DNA of 64,000 nucleotides from Paractinoplanes brasiliensis (GTDB taxonomy: Bacteria > Actinomycetota > Actinomycetes > Mycobacteriales > Micromonosporaceae), in the NCBI RefSeq assembly GCF_004362215.1, contig NZ_SNWR01000001.1:1674001-1738000 (forward strand), given 5' to 3'. The notes below the pieces were generated by a model that was not told where the DNA came from, made no database searches, and was given only the letters and a program-made list of their open reading frames with translations. Shown in pieces: positions 55,001 through 61,209 of the stretch; position 1 is the stretch's first letter; each line of letters starts with the position of its first letter. The translations under genes and the position numbers were made by a program.

Positions 55001-55268
55001 GGTGGACGGTTTCACCGAGGAGGGCCTGGCCGTGGTCGACGCGGGCGAGGTGTACGGGGTGGTCGACCGGGCCGGGCAGTTGCTGGTGCAGCCGGTGCAC
55101 GCCGCCCTGCTCATCCACCCGTCGGCGTTCCTGGTGGCCGACCGGTTCGGGTTGTGGGGCGCGCTCGACCGCAGGGGTGAGCCGCTGGTCGAGCTGAAGT
55201 ACCGGGAGCGGGCCGACGTGCTCGACGAGATCGACAAGTTGATCAAGGACACTCGTCCCGTCCTCTGA
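49023..55268 (+). CDS. giant Pro/Ala-rich protein with C-terminal TPR-like and WG repeats
   Basis: 2081-residue protein of unknown function. Residues 1-45 are distinct (MSGWGAWADEPAWVYEITWEW). Residues about 45-1650 are low-complexity: Pro-rich with RPDAVHPASAQP-type repeats, three 34-residue units (about 541-642), dense SAQPV/TSAQP pentads (about 825-1245) and an acidic Thr/Asp/Glu zone (about 1460-1590). From about 1668 a helical region (LTLREQIEDDEPMWVVIDRL, then TPR-like helices to about 1850) leads to WG repeats at about 1862-2081 (LWGYPG, GGWYAID, GWGVVDRHARPVVL, LWGALDRRGEPL). No signal peptide or TM helix is visible, so it is probably cytoplasmic. ATG 49023 has no clear ribosome site. 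Confidence 0.85.
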   Translation: MSGWGAWADEPAWVYEITWEWEPQPGQRYPGDPGKRKAVHRPVYEASEAGPASAPASWSDAPQSSAGDAAGSRPGSPRPDAPRSNWPGAAGSRPDPARAGSTPGPAESTSRREEPLWNRPAGVLPEQRRGDSYRDGAQFREAQGRESGPPSGPRPPQYRAGGQVPVTPGHSSPQQGTSPRPPAARGGSAPVSPPPAASSSYYGRRQAPEQQPPVGPRPVSPSAAVYGSARPAPADAFPSRPGARPAPAPGRRDDAPFDLRPAPAERNTPAQARPAPQPTRMTPSRPGAPSPVYPQSPGQTPGQQPPDRTAGSRAPGQTAASARPPAGPAQPGANHPMSAVPDDQGPRRPAYPPRPDAVHPASAQPVPPRPQQTGYAPPGQPNTARPFSPQPPRAGHPPRPDAMGPAQPGAVRPASAPVPPRPDAVHSASAPPRPDAVHPASAQPVPPRPDTVHPASAPPRPDAAHPASAPPRPDAAHPASAQPGAPRPVSGQTASSYPASAQPYAGYPTAGHPGSSGPQPGSGQPYPTSGGPAPSHPAPGEPHTGGPGSINPRSAQPYPASDQPRRESDEYRSIEPHTGTPGSINPRSAQPYPSSDRLRRESDEYRSIEPHTGTPGSINPRSAQPYPSSDRLRRESDEYRSVEGGRGPDQLRDQGWTAPRESAADQRAIDEPGRAGDYRAEPYGAENPPAPGEVYDPSVGPVSTLPGGQPSEGIEPVTGPPSTEPRPGDATWSGSVWDRPATPESTEPVRAQGSPTVPASPAPAEPAEDAQEPHGLGWLLSQSGLGAITPLPPPNPQPVSGPPAAQPVVIEPLDNDPVSGPPLAFRPTSAQPAATDPVSAQPSGAPPVSAEPSDPRPFSAQPSATRPFSALPTAARPVSAQPTAPQQVSAQPVSTQPSATEQVSAQPSGFRPASGQPVGPEPISAQHSAPAQVPAQPTASRPVSAQPDAVEQTSTARSVPGHSGGAWPVSAQPAAGGSGWDSDGPRAGSAHPIAGGPGWADGAGSADADQDRPVSGGPGSQDWFVPSGAHPIVVPRQSQDEPTDHVSSDPATENRLYEDLPYADYDEPIAVQAVPGTTRPVSDHSVSGPSTHAQPITVEPVSTSPAEPADPQQFSARPFSARPVSAQPVSAQPVSAQPTPTPPVSARPVSARPVSAQPMSSDSMSAQPVSAEPVSAHPTSAQPVSAQPVSAQPASAQPTSAQPASAQPVSAQPTSAQPLSAQPVSAQPTSAQPASTPQTEAQPATAQPVSAAPADSRPASGQWVDRGHLDAYADQPGPERAEGRPDIAHPVSAAPFPAESEAARVTEPQADRFADTGAAPGESAETPAQPGDRTAGSYLEPEGRFEADAAEGDGEPFDAEIVEPEIDDDEPAVLRAAQMAGNDDIVDAELVEDAPDSVAVRETTRAISAEAHSGEVTERVHAADDASRNGGPEDVEAGADQPDDVATPVTEPGNTGTPIDQADNTTTRADEADEDNTTTRADEADEDITPAGETDKGSAPDADVSEDSTPAEDTRSGVDPDVDATRAEDTAPAEDTGQDTAPAEDAGQDNPAAEDTSTDSPTSDNAGENTEPAEDTSRHDSATDAGTDATEAGVDAAPAGQVSQDVPAAQEASEGAKEDEDGEREDAGAQAPAYARKPIRQRREQVADPRNRRTDPEQILAAYPVTYDPLTLREQIEDDEPMWVVIDRLTDKLEYAERDADRARLLSLRAVASRLLNDLGPALEDATAALAHAEATGDLVRVATVKARLGHVLLWRGEHAEADRVFEEADSAELPARLRAEVQELAGRSAFEQGRYLEAVNHLELALDLRKGADPDLVERIELALDTITARAAKGWGPYPRTRDEIVGKPAQARPLRDDASGLWGYPGLLTPQFAQAQPFADGVAWVRRPEAQAWELIDAAGRLLVDASAGYRAAGRFSDGLAWVSRDDAGGWYAIDKQNRVIVPGGFDDARPFHNGLALVRRGGWGVVDRHARPVVLPQFRAFATMLASGEPVDGFTEEGLAVVDAGEVYGVVDRAGQLLVQPVHAALLIHPSAFLVADRFGLWGALDRRGEPLVELKYRERADVLDEIDKLIKDTRPVL
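50643..50948 (+). repeat. three 102-bp in-frame tandem repeats
   Basis: Units at 50643-50744, 50745-50846 and 50847-50948 each encode 34 residues (EPHTG...RRESDEYRS). The second and third differ by one base, so the duplication is recent or kept identical by recombination. The first is more diverged. Confidence 0.85.
51500..52760 (+). repeat. SAQP pentad-coding low-complexity repeat
   Basis: About 1.2 kb encodes many imperfect five-residue units of the type SAQPV/TSAQP/SARPV, densest at 52370-52740. DNA copies vary mainly at third positions, so selection may act on the peptide pattern. Confidence 0.8.
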
Positions 55269-55287
55269 CAGATCCCGCGGGCGGGCA

Positions 55288-55293
55288 TAGTGT
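55288..55293 (+). promoter_or_regulatory. -10 box TAGTGT for leaderless aldo/keto reductase gene
   Basis: TAGTGT ends 6 nt before ATG 55300, right after the WG-repeat gene stop. Confidence 0.45.
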
Positions 55294-55299
55294 CGGGGC

Positions 55300-56298
55300 A
55301 TGGAACATCGTCATCTCGGCCGTTCCGGCCTGCTGATCAGCGAGCTGGCCTACGGCAACTGGATCACCCATGGTTCCCAGGTCGAGGAGGAGGCCGCCGT
55401 CGCGTGCGTGCGGGCCGCGCTCGACGTGGGCATCACGACCTTCGACACCGCGGACGCGTACGCCGGTGGCCGCGCCGAGGAGGTGCTCGGCCGGGCGCTG
55501 AAGGGCGAGCGCCGCGCCGGGCTGGAGATCTTCACCAAGGTCTTCTGGCCGACCGGTCCGGGCCCGAACGACCGCAGCCTGTCCCGTAAGCACATCATGG
55601 AGTCGATCGACGCGTCGCTGACCCGGCTGCAGACCGACTACGTCGACCTCTACCAGGCCCACCGCTACGACTACTCGACGCCGCTCGAGGAGACCATGCA
55701 GGCGTTCGCCGACGTGGTGCGTTCGGGCAAGGCGCTCTACATCGGTGTCTCGGAGTGGACGGCGTCCGAGATCCGCGCGGGCTGGGAGATGGCGCAGGAT
55801 CTGAAGATCCCGTTCGTGTCGAACCAGCCGCAGTATTCGGCGCTGTGGCGGGTCATCGAGGCCGAGGTGGTGCCCACGTCGATCGAGCTGGGTGTCGGCC
55901 AGGTGGTGTTCTCGCCGATCGCGCAGGGCGTGCTGACCGGCAAGTACAAGGTGGGCGAGCAGCCGCCGGCCGGGTCGCGGGCCACCGACGAGAAGTCGGG
56001 CGCCAACTTCATCTCGCGGTTCCTGCGCGACGAGGTGCTGGAGGCGGTGGCGCAGCTCAAGCCGCTGGCCGACCAGGCCGGGCTGTCGATGGCGCAGCTG
56101 GCCGTGGCCTGGGTGCTGCAGAACTCGAACGTCTCCGCCGCGATCATCGGCGCGTCGCGTCCCGAGCAGGTGCACGACAACGCGGTGGCGTCCGGCAAGA
56201 AGCTCGACGCCGACCTGATGAAGGCGATCGACGCCGCGCTCGACCCGGTCGTCGAGCGTGACCCCGCGAAGACGCAGAGCCCCGCTCGCCGTCCGTGA
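55300..56298 (+). CDS. aldo/keto reductase, Kv-beta-like
   Basis: 332-residue TIM-barrel NADPH oxidoreductase close to potassium-channel beta-subunit/YghZ-type reductases. The active tetrad is visible: Asp and Tyr in FDTADAYAGG, Lys in FTKVFWPTG, His in YQAHRYDYS. SPIAQGVLTGKYK and IIGASRPEQV form the cofactor site. It reduces an aldehyde or ketone of unknown identity. The C-terminal SPARRP tail is short. Confidence 0.92.
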   Translation: MEHRHLGRSGLLISELAYGNWITHGSQVEEEAAVACVRAALDVGITTFDTADAYAGGRAEEVLGRALKGERRAGLEIFTKVFWPTGPGPNDRSLSRKHIMESIDASLTRLQTDYVDLYQAHRYDYSTPLEETMQAFADVVRSGKALYIGVSEWTASEIRAGWEMAQDLKIPFVSNQPQYSALWRVIEAEVVPTSIELGVGQVVFSPIAQGVLTGKYKVGEQPPAGSRATDEKSGANFISRFLRDEVLEAVAQLKPLADQAGLSMAQLAVAWVLQNSNVSAAIIGASRPEQVHDNAVASGKKLDADLMKAIDAALDPVVERDPAKTQSPARRP

Positions 56299-56319
56299 TG
56301 TGAGCTTCTGGTCCGGCCG

Positions 56320-57147
56320 TCACGAGCCGGACCAGAACCTCATCAGTTGCAGGCCGACCTGGATCAGGACCTCGGACAGGCCGAGCTTGTCGGTGATCCA
56401 GAAGACGACGTCGAAAAAGTAGTCGCCGACGCGGGTCTGCCAGAGCAACAGGAAGAGCAGGATGAACCCGTACGGGGCGAAAAGGTTCCACGCCCGTTGA
56501 TAGGCCGGGCTCATCCACGGCGCGAGGATGCTGCCGCCGTCGAGGCCGGGAATCGGCAACAGGTTGAGAATCGTCGCCGTGACCTGCAGGAACGCGACCG
56601 CCGCGAGGGCCGCCCAGAACTCCAGGTGATCGCCGGAGCCGCCCGCCACGAACTGGCCGCCGACCAGTTCGAGCGTGGGGCCGACGCCGATCAGGAACGG
56701 GAACGCGGCCACCAGCGCCAGGATCACGTTGGTGAGCGGGCCGGCCGCGCTGATCAGCGAGTCCTTGAGGCGGCTGTTGATGTAGCGGTGGTCGACCCAG
56801 ACGGCGCCGCCGGGCAGGCCGATGCCGCCCAGGATCACCACGACCACCGGCAGCACGATCGACAGCAGCGGGCTCGTGTACTTCAACGGGTTGAGCCGCA
56901 GGTAGCCGCGTTCGGCCACGCTGCGGTCGCCGGAGAAGAAGCCGACCAGCGCGTGCGCGTACTCGTGCAGGCACAGCGAAACCAGCCAGCCCGACACGAT
57001 GAACAGGAAGACGTCGACCCGTACGTTGCCGAAGCCCGTCCAGGTCATCCAGCCGCTGACGGCGAAGACGGCGACGATGCCCACGAACACCGGGCTGGGC
57101 ACGAACGCGTTGCGAGGTGTCCGGGTGGAGACCGGCTCGTAAGTCAC
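56320..57147 (-). CDS. site-2 protease family (M50) metalloprotease
   Basis: 275-residue integral membrane zinc protease. HEYAH (SLCLHEYAHALVGF) is the zinc motif, and NLLPIPGLDGG supplies the third ligand Asp. Six or so helices are present. Such proteases cleave within membrane helices, for example of anti-sigma factors. There is no PDZ domain. It is convergent with the aldo/keto reductase gene (21-bp gap). Confidence 0.9.
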   Translation of the reverse strand: MTYEPVSTRTPRNAFVPSPVFVGIVAVFAVSGWMTWTGFGNVRVDVFLFIVSGWLVSLCLHEYAHALVGFFSGDRSVAERGYLRLNPLKYTSPLLSIVLPVVVVILGGIGLPGGAVWVDHRYINSRLKDSLISAAGPLTNVILALVAAFPFLIGVGPTLELVGGQFVAGGSGDHLEFWAALAAVAFLQVTATILNLLPIPGLDGGSILAPWMSPAYQRAWNLFAPYGFILLFLLLWQTRVGDYFFDVVFWITDKLGLSEVLIQVGLQLMRFWSGS

Positions 57148-57157
57148 GACCGTATGC

Positions 57158-57355
57158 TCACTCGGCCGGGAGCAGGCTCATCCGGTAGTCGACCCGGTCG
57201 TCCTCAAGCAGCACGACCCCGGCGACTCCCTCCTTGGCCAGCTGCCGCCATTCCTGGCCGATCCACGACTCGGCGTCGGCCTGGCTGCTGAACGTCTCCT
57301 GCGGCCCGGCCACCGGCTGGCCCTCGGCGTTCTCGTACCGCCAACTCCACGGCAT
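57158..57355 (-). CDS. small conserved hypothetical protein
   Basis: 65-residue soluble protein (MPWSWRYENAEGQP..., AESWIGQEWRQLAKEGV, VVLLEDDRVDYRMSL). The Trp-rich start and acidic strand resemble short actinobacterial proteins of unknown role. ATG 57355 follows GGGGGCGG seven bases upstream. It ends 11 bp before the M50 protease start on the same strand and is likely co-transcribed with it. Confidence 0.65.
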   Translation of the reverse strand: MPWSWRYENAEGQPVAGPQETFSSQADAESWIGQEWRQLAKEGVAGVVLLEDDRVDYRMSLLPAE

Positions 57356-57423
57356 TCGCCGCCCCCTCACGTCCTCGGTCGGTGCGCTTCCACCCTACGG
57401 CGTCCGCGTGCGCGCTCCGGCCT

Positions 57424-57429
57424 TAAGGT
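57424..57429 (+). promoter_or_regulatory. -10 box TAAGGT for leaderless cobU-cobT gene
   Basis: TAAGGT ends 7 nt before ATG 57437. No cobalamin riboswitch can fit upstream of a leaderless transcript. Confidence 0.5.
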
Positions 57430-57436
57430 ACGGGGC

Positions 57437-59251
57437 ATGTCCGATGATCGGTGGCACACGGTCCTGGTGCTCGGCGGCATCCGTTCCGGCAAGTCCGCGT
57501 TCGCCGAGTCGCTGGTGGCCGGCGCTCCCGCTGTGCGCTACGTGGCGACGGCGAGCGGCGGTGAGGACGACCCGGAGTGGCTCGCCCGGATCGAGGCCCA
57601 TCAGCGGCGGCGGCCGCAGTCCTGGTCGACCGAGGAGACCGGCGCCGACCCGGCCCGGCTGACCGAGCTGCTGACCGAGGCCAAGCCCGACGACACGCTG
57701 CTCGTGGACGACCTGGGCGGCTGGGTGGCGGCGGTGCTCGACCCGGCTCGCCAGCCCAACGACGACCAGGCCGACGTGGCAGCCCTGGCGGCGGCCGTAC
57801 GCTCGTGCACCGCCCGGGTGGTGCTGGTGAGCCCCGAGGTCGGCCTGTCGCTGGTGGCGACGACGCCGGTGGGGCGCGCGTTCGCCGACGCCCTGGGCAC
57901 GACGAACCAGGCCCTGGCCGACGCCTGCGACCGGGTGGCCCTGGTCGTGGCGGGCCGTCCGGTGTGGCTGAAGCCGACGGCCGAAGATGCCGCGCTCGTC
58001 GGCGACCGGCTCGCGCCGGCGGCAGCCGCGGAGGCCGGCGAGCCTGTCGTGGTTGCGCCCGTCCCGGTTGAGGCTCAGCTGGTCAGCCCCGTTGTTCCTG
58101 AGGACCCTTCACCCCGTACGGGGGAGGTTCTCAACGAGGCGACCATGGTGCTGCCTCTCGTGGCGTCCAACACGGTCATCGAGGCGGGCATGGAGCTGCC
58201 CATGCCCGACAGCGACGCCGGGCCCGACGCGCGTGATCGGCTGGTGAACGTCGACTTTCCCGGCACCGGGCTGGGGCGCCTCGTCGAGGCCGTCGAGTTC
58301 GCGGCGGCCACACAGGGCACTGTCACGCCGCGGCCGTGGGAAGCCGTACGGGTTCTGTTGCTCTCGGGCCGGCACGCCGGTGGCGCCGCGGCCGGGGACG
58401 ACGTCGAGGACGTGGAACGCCGCGTCGCGCAGGTCGAGGACGGCGAAGGTGTGCTCAGCCGCCTGGCCGGTTCGGCCGGGGCCGACATCGCCGTGCTGCG
58501 CACCGAGGAAGCCGGCCCCATCGAGGACGGTCCGGTCAGCACCGACGAGGAGGTCGAGCGCGCACTGCGGCAGGGCTGGCAGCTCGCCGACGCGGCCGCC
58601 GAGGCGGGCAAGGATTTGCTGGTGCTGGCCTCGATCGGCGTCGGCACGGACGCGGTGGCCACGGCCGTCTCGGTCGCCACCACCGGTTCCGAGGCCGTGG
58701 CCGTGCTGCCCCGGGTGCTGCTGCCGGGCGGGGTGTACGACGACGAGTCGTGGATGCTGCGCTGCGCCGCCGTCCGGGACGCGTTGCACCGGATCCGCCG
58801 TGAGCCGCGCGGCGCCAAGGACATCCTGCGTGAGCTGGGCGGGCAGGACCTCGCCGTGGCCACGGGGGTGCTGCTGGGGGCGGCCGCCCGACGGTTGCCG
58901 GTCGTGCTCGACGGACCGGTCGGGGTGGCGGCCGGCCTGATCGCCCGCGACCTGGCCGGGCAGACCCGGCACTGGTCGCTGCTGGTCGACACGGGCAGCC
59001 TCGAACTGGTGCGCCAGGGCGGGGACGTGCTCGGGCTGAACCCCGTACTCGAGCTCGGTCTCGGTCTGGGTGAAGGGGCCAACGCCCTGGCCGCCCTGCC
59101 GCTGCTGAGGACGGCGGTGGGGCTGGCGTCGGCGACCGGGGTGCACCCGGCGATGCTGGCCGAGCACGGCGACGACGGGCTGACCGGGGACCTGGACGAC
59201 GCCGACTTCGTCGAGCCCGAGCCGGACGGCCCGGGACCGGCCACGACGTGA
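57437..59251 (+). CDS. cobU: CobU-CobT fusion for cobalamin nucleotide loop assembly
   Basis: 604-residue fusion. Residues 1-about 180 are CobU, adenosylcobinamide kinase/guanylyltransferase: P-loop GGIRSGKSAFAES, ATASGGEDDPEW and SPEVGLSLVATTPVGRAF. Residues about 245-604 resemble CobT, nicotinate-nucleotide:dimethylbenzimidazole phosphoribosyltransferase: LGGQDLAVATGVLLGAA, PVVLDGPVG and LGLGLGEGANALAALPLL, which holds the catalytic Glu. Other CobT motifs are altered: GIGNTT reads GVGTDA and the DHGV region is not recognisable. An Ala/Val/Pro linker joins the parts. The stop overlaps cobS by GTGA. Confidence 0.85.
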   Translation: MSDDRWHTVLVLGGIRSGKSAFAESLVAGAPAVRYVATASGGEDDPEWLARIEAHQRRRPQSWSTEETGADPARLTELLTEAKPDDTLLVDDLGGWVAAVLDPARQPNDDQADVAALAAAVRSCTARVVLVSPEVGLSLVATTPVGRAFADALGTTNQALADACDRVALVVAGRPVWLKPTAEDAALVGDRLAPAAAAEAGEPVVVAPVPVEAQLVSPVVPEDPSPRTGEVLNEATMVLPLVASNTVIEAGMELPMPDSDAGPDARDRLVNVDFPGTGLGRLVEAVEFAAATQGTVTPRPWEAVRVLLLSGRHAGGAAAGDDVEDVERRVAQVEDGEGVLSRLAGSAGADIAVLRTEEAGPIEDGPVSTDEEVERALRQGWQLADAAAEAGKDLLVLASIGVGTDAVATAVSVATTGSEAVAVLPRVLLPGGVYDDESWMLRCAAVRDALHRIRREPRGAKDILRELGGQDLAVATGVLLGAAARRLPVVLDGPVGVAAGLIARDLAGQTRHWSLLVDTGSLELVRQGGDVLGLNPVLELGLGLGEGANALAALPLLRTAVGLASATGVHPAMLAEHGDDGLTGDLDDADFVEPEPDGPGPATT

Positions 59252-59982
59252 CCTTCGCGGCCGGGCTGCGGCTGTCGATCACCACGCTGACCGTCCTGCC
59301 GGTGCGCGCCGGGCGGATCGACCGGCCGGTGGCCGCGGTGGCGATGAGCGTGGCGCCGGCCGTGGGCGCGGCGCTCGGCACGATTGTGGCCGGGCTGCTC
59401 TGGCTGCTGCGCGAGGCGCACGCCCCGGCGCTGCTCGCGGGCGCGGTCACGGTCGCCGCGGCGGCCCTGCTGACCCGGGGGATGCACCTGGACGGGCTGG
59501 CCGACACGATCGACGCGCTCGGCTCCTACCGCCGGGGCGAAGCCGCCCTGGACATCATGAAGAAACCGGACATCGGTCCGTTCGGCGTGGCGGCGATCGC
59601 CCTCACGCTGCTGATCCAGGCGGCGGCGCTGAGCACGCTGCCGGTGGCGGCGGTGATCGTCGCGTTCGCGGCGGGGCGGGCCGCCATCCCGATCGCCTGC
59701 CGCCGGGGGGTGCCGGCCGCACGGCCGGAGGGGCTGGGCGCGCTGGTGGCGGGAACGGTGCCGGTGGCGGTCGCCGTCGCGGTTGCGGTGGTCGTGACGG
59801 CAGCGGCGGCGATCCCGGGCCGGACCTGGCAGGGGCCGGTGGCGGTGGCTGTCGCGTTGCCGGCGGTGGTCGGGCTGGTGCGCCACGCCGTACGCCGTTT
59901 CGGCGGCATCACGGGCGACGTGCTGGGCGCGGCCGTCGAAATCGCCACGACGCTCACCATGATCGCCCTGACCCTGGGCTAG
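59248..59982 (+). CDS. cobS: adenosylcobinamide-GDP ribazoletransferase
   Basis: 244-residue cobalamin synthase, an integral membrane protein joining adenosylcobinamide-GDP to alpha-ribazole. FAAGLRLSITTLTVLPVRAG opens the chain. The metal-binding signature GMHLDGLADTIDALGSYRRGEAALDIMKKPDIGPFG contains the acidic residues of the CDP-alcohol-transferase-like site. Several hydrophobic helices follow. It is translationally coupled to cobU-cobT and ends 3 bp from the convergent gcvT stop. Confidence 0.93.
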   Translation: MTFAAGLRLSITTLTVLPVRAGRIDRPVAAVAMSVAPAVGAALGTIVAGLLWLLREAHAPALLAGAVTVAAAALLTRGMHLDGLADTIDALGSYRRGEAALDIMKKPDIGPFGVAAIALTLLIQAAALSTLPVAAVIVAFAAGRAAIPIACRRGVPAARPEGLGALVAGTVPVAVAVAVAVVVTAAAAIPGRTWQGPVAVAVALPAVVGLVRHAVRRFGGITGDVLGAAVEIATTLTMIALTLG

Positions 59983-59985
59983 GCC

Positions 59986-61068
59986 TCAGCGGACCGACGG
60001 CTGCACGAACGGGGGCTTGACCAGGCGGGCCTCCGTACGCCGGCCCCGGATGTCGATCTCGACCAGGTCGCCGTCGCTGAGGGCGGCCGCGGTGTCGATC
60101 AGGGCGAGCGCGATGCCGGCCTTCTTGGTGGGTGAGAACGTCCCGCTCGTGGTCTCGCCGATGCGCGACTCACCGGCGTACACGGGCATGTGGCCTCTCG
60201 GGATGCCCCGCCCGGTCAGTTCCAGCCCACGCAGGGTGCGACGCGGGCCGGCGGCCTTCTCGGCGACCAACGCGTCGCGACCCCAGAACGCGGGTTTGCC
60301 CCAGCCGACGGCCCAGCCCGAGCGCGCCTGCACCGGCGTGATGTCGAGCGAGAGGTCCTGGCCGTGCAGCGGGTAGCCCATCTCGGTGCGCAGCGTGTCG
60401 CGGGCGCCGAGGCCGCACGGGCGCACGCCGGCCTCGATCAGCGCGTCCCACACCCCGGCCGCCTTGTCCCAGGGGACGACCAGCTCGTAGCCGTGCTCGC
60501 CGGTGTAACCCGTACGGCAGACGATCAGCTCGCCGGCGGCCACGAACGACATGTAGTCGGCCGGCCCGGGCAGTCCGAGCTTGGCCAGCACCTCGGCCGA
60601 CTGCGGGCCCTGCACGGCGAGCACAGCCCAGTCCCGGTGCTCCCCCGTCACGGTCACGCCTTCGGGCGCGGCGGCTTCGAGACCCCGTACGACGGAAGCG
60701 GTGTTGGCGGCGTTGGGAATGAGGAAGACCTCGTCGTCGGAGATCAGGTACGCGATCAGGTCGTCGATCACGCCGCCGTTCTCGTCGCAGCACAGCGTGT
60801 ACTGGGCCTGGCCCGGCGCTATCCGGCCCAGGTCGTTGGTCAGGCAGGCGTTGACGAAGGCGGCCGCGCCCTCACCCCGTACGCGGGCCTTGCCGAGATG
60901 CGACACGTCGAACACGCCGCACGCCTCGCGCACGGCCGTGTGCTCCTTGATGACGCCGCCGCCCGAGTATTCCAACGGCATCTCCCAGCCCCCGAAAGCG
61001 GCGAACTTCGCACCGAGGGCGGCGTGGCGCTCGTGCAGGGGGGAACGAGAAAGGGCGTCGGCAGACAT
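59986..61068 (-). CDS. gcvT: aminomethyltransferase (glycine cleavage T protein)
   Basis: 360-residue T protein, which takes the aminomethyl group from H protein to tetrahydrofolate, releasing ammonia. LHERHAALGAKFAAFGGWEMPLEY is diagnostic; RTGYTGEHGYEL and the catalytic Asp region DVSHLGKARVRG are complete. GcvH and GcvP are not in the window. ATG 61068 is chosen because TAAGTT (61076-61081 on the minus strand) ends 7 nt upstream; a TTG at 61077 is the alternative. Confidence 0.95.
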   Translation of the reverse strand: MSADALSRSPLHERHAALGAKFAAFGGWEMPLEYSGGGVIKEHTAVREACGVFDVSHLGKARVRGEGAAAFVNACLTNDLGRIAPGQAQYTLCCDENGGVIDDLIAYLISDDEVFLIPNAANTASVVRGLEAAAPEGVTVTGEHRDWAVLAVQGPQSAEVLAKLGLPGPADYMSFVAAGELIVCRTGYTGEHGYELVVPWDKAAGVWDALIEAGVRPCGLGARDTLRTEMGYPLHGQDLSLDITPVQARSGWAVGWGKPAFWGRDALVAEKAAGPRRTLRGLELTGRGIPRGHMPVYAGESRIGETTSGTFSPTKKAGIALALIDTAAALSDGDLVEIDIRGRRTEARLVKPPFVQPSVR

Positions 61069-61075
61069 GAGAGTC

Positions 61076-61081
61076 AACTTA
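61076..61081 (-). promoter_or_regulatory. -10 box TAAGTT for leaderless gcvT
   Basis: On the minus strand TAAGTT is followed by 7 nt and ATG 61068. On the plus strand TTAGAGT at about 61101 may serve pepA. Confidence 0.45.
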
Positions 61082-61209
61082 CCCGTGACCTTGCCCTTGG
61101 TTAGAGTCGCGGGGACACCCCACCCCCGGCGTCAGTCCGCCGGGGAATCACCGACCAGCCGGCGCGGCCCATGAGGCGCCCGGCCCCGAAGTCCCGCGGA
61201 GAGCCTCCA

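Noticed and set aside
49023..55268. secreted mucin-like surface protein
   Set aside because: The composition fits a stalk, but there is no signal peptide, TM segment or sorting signal at either end.
53568..55301. 577-codon minus-strand frame under the giant protein gene
   Set aside because: It is a shadow of the WG/TPR-coding region; the plus-strand frame carries clear WG and TPR motifs.
57371..57436. cobalamin riboswitch before cobU-cobT
   Set aside because: Only 66 bp separate the genes, no B12-box-like sequence is visible, and the -10 box predicts no leader RNA.
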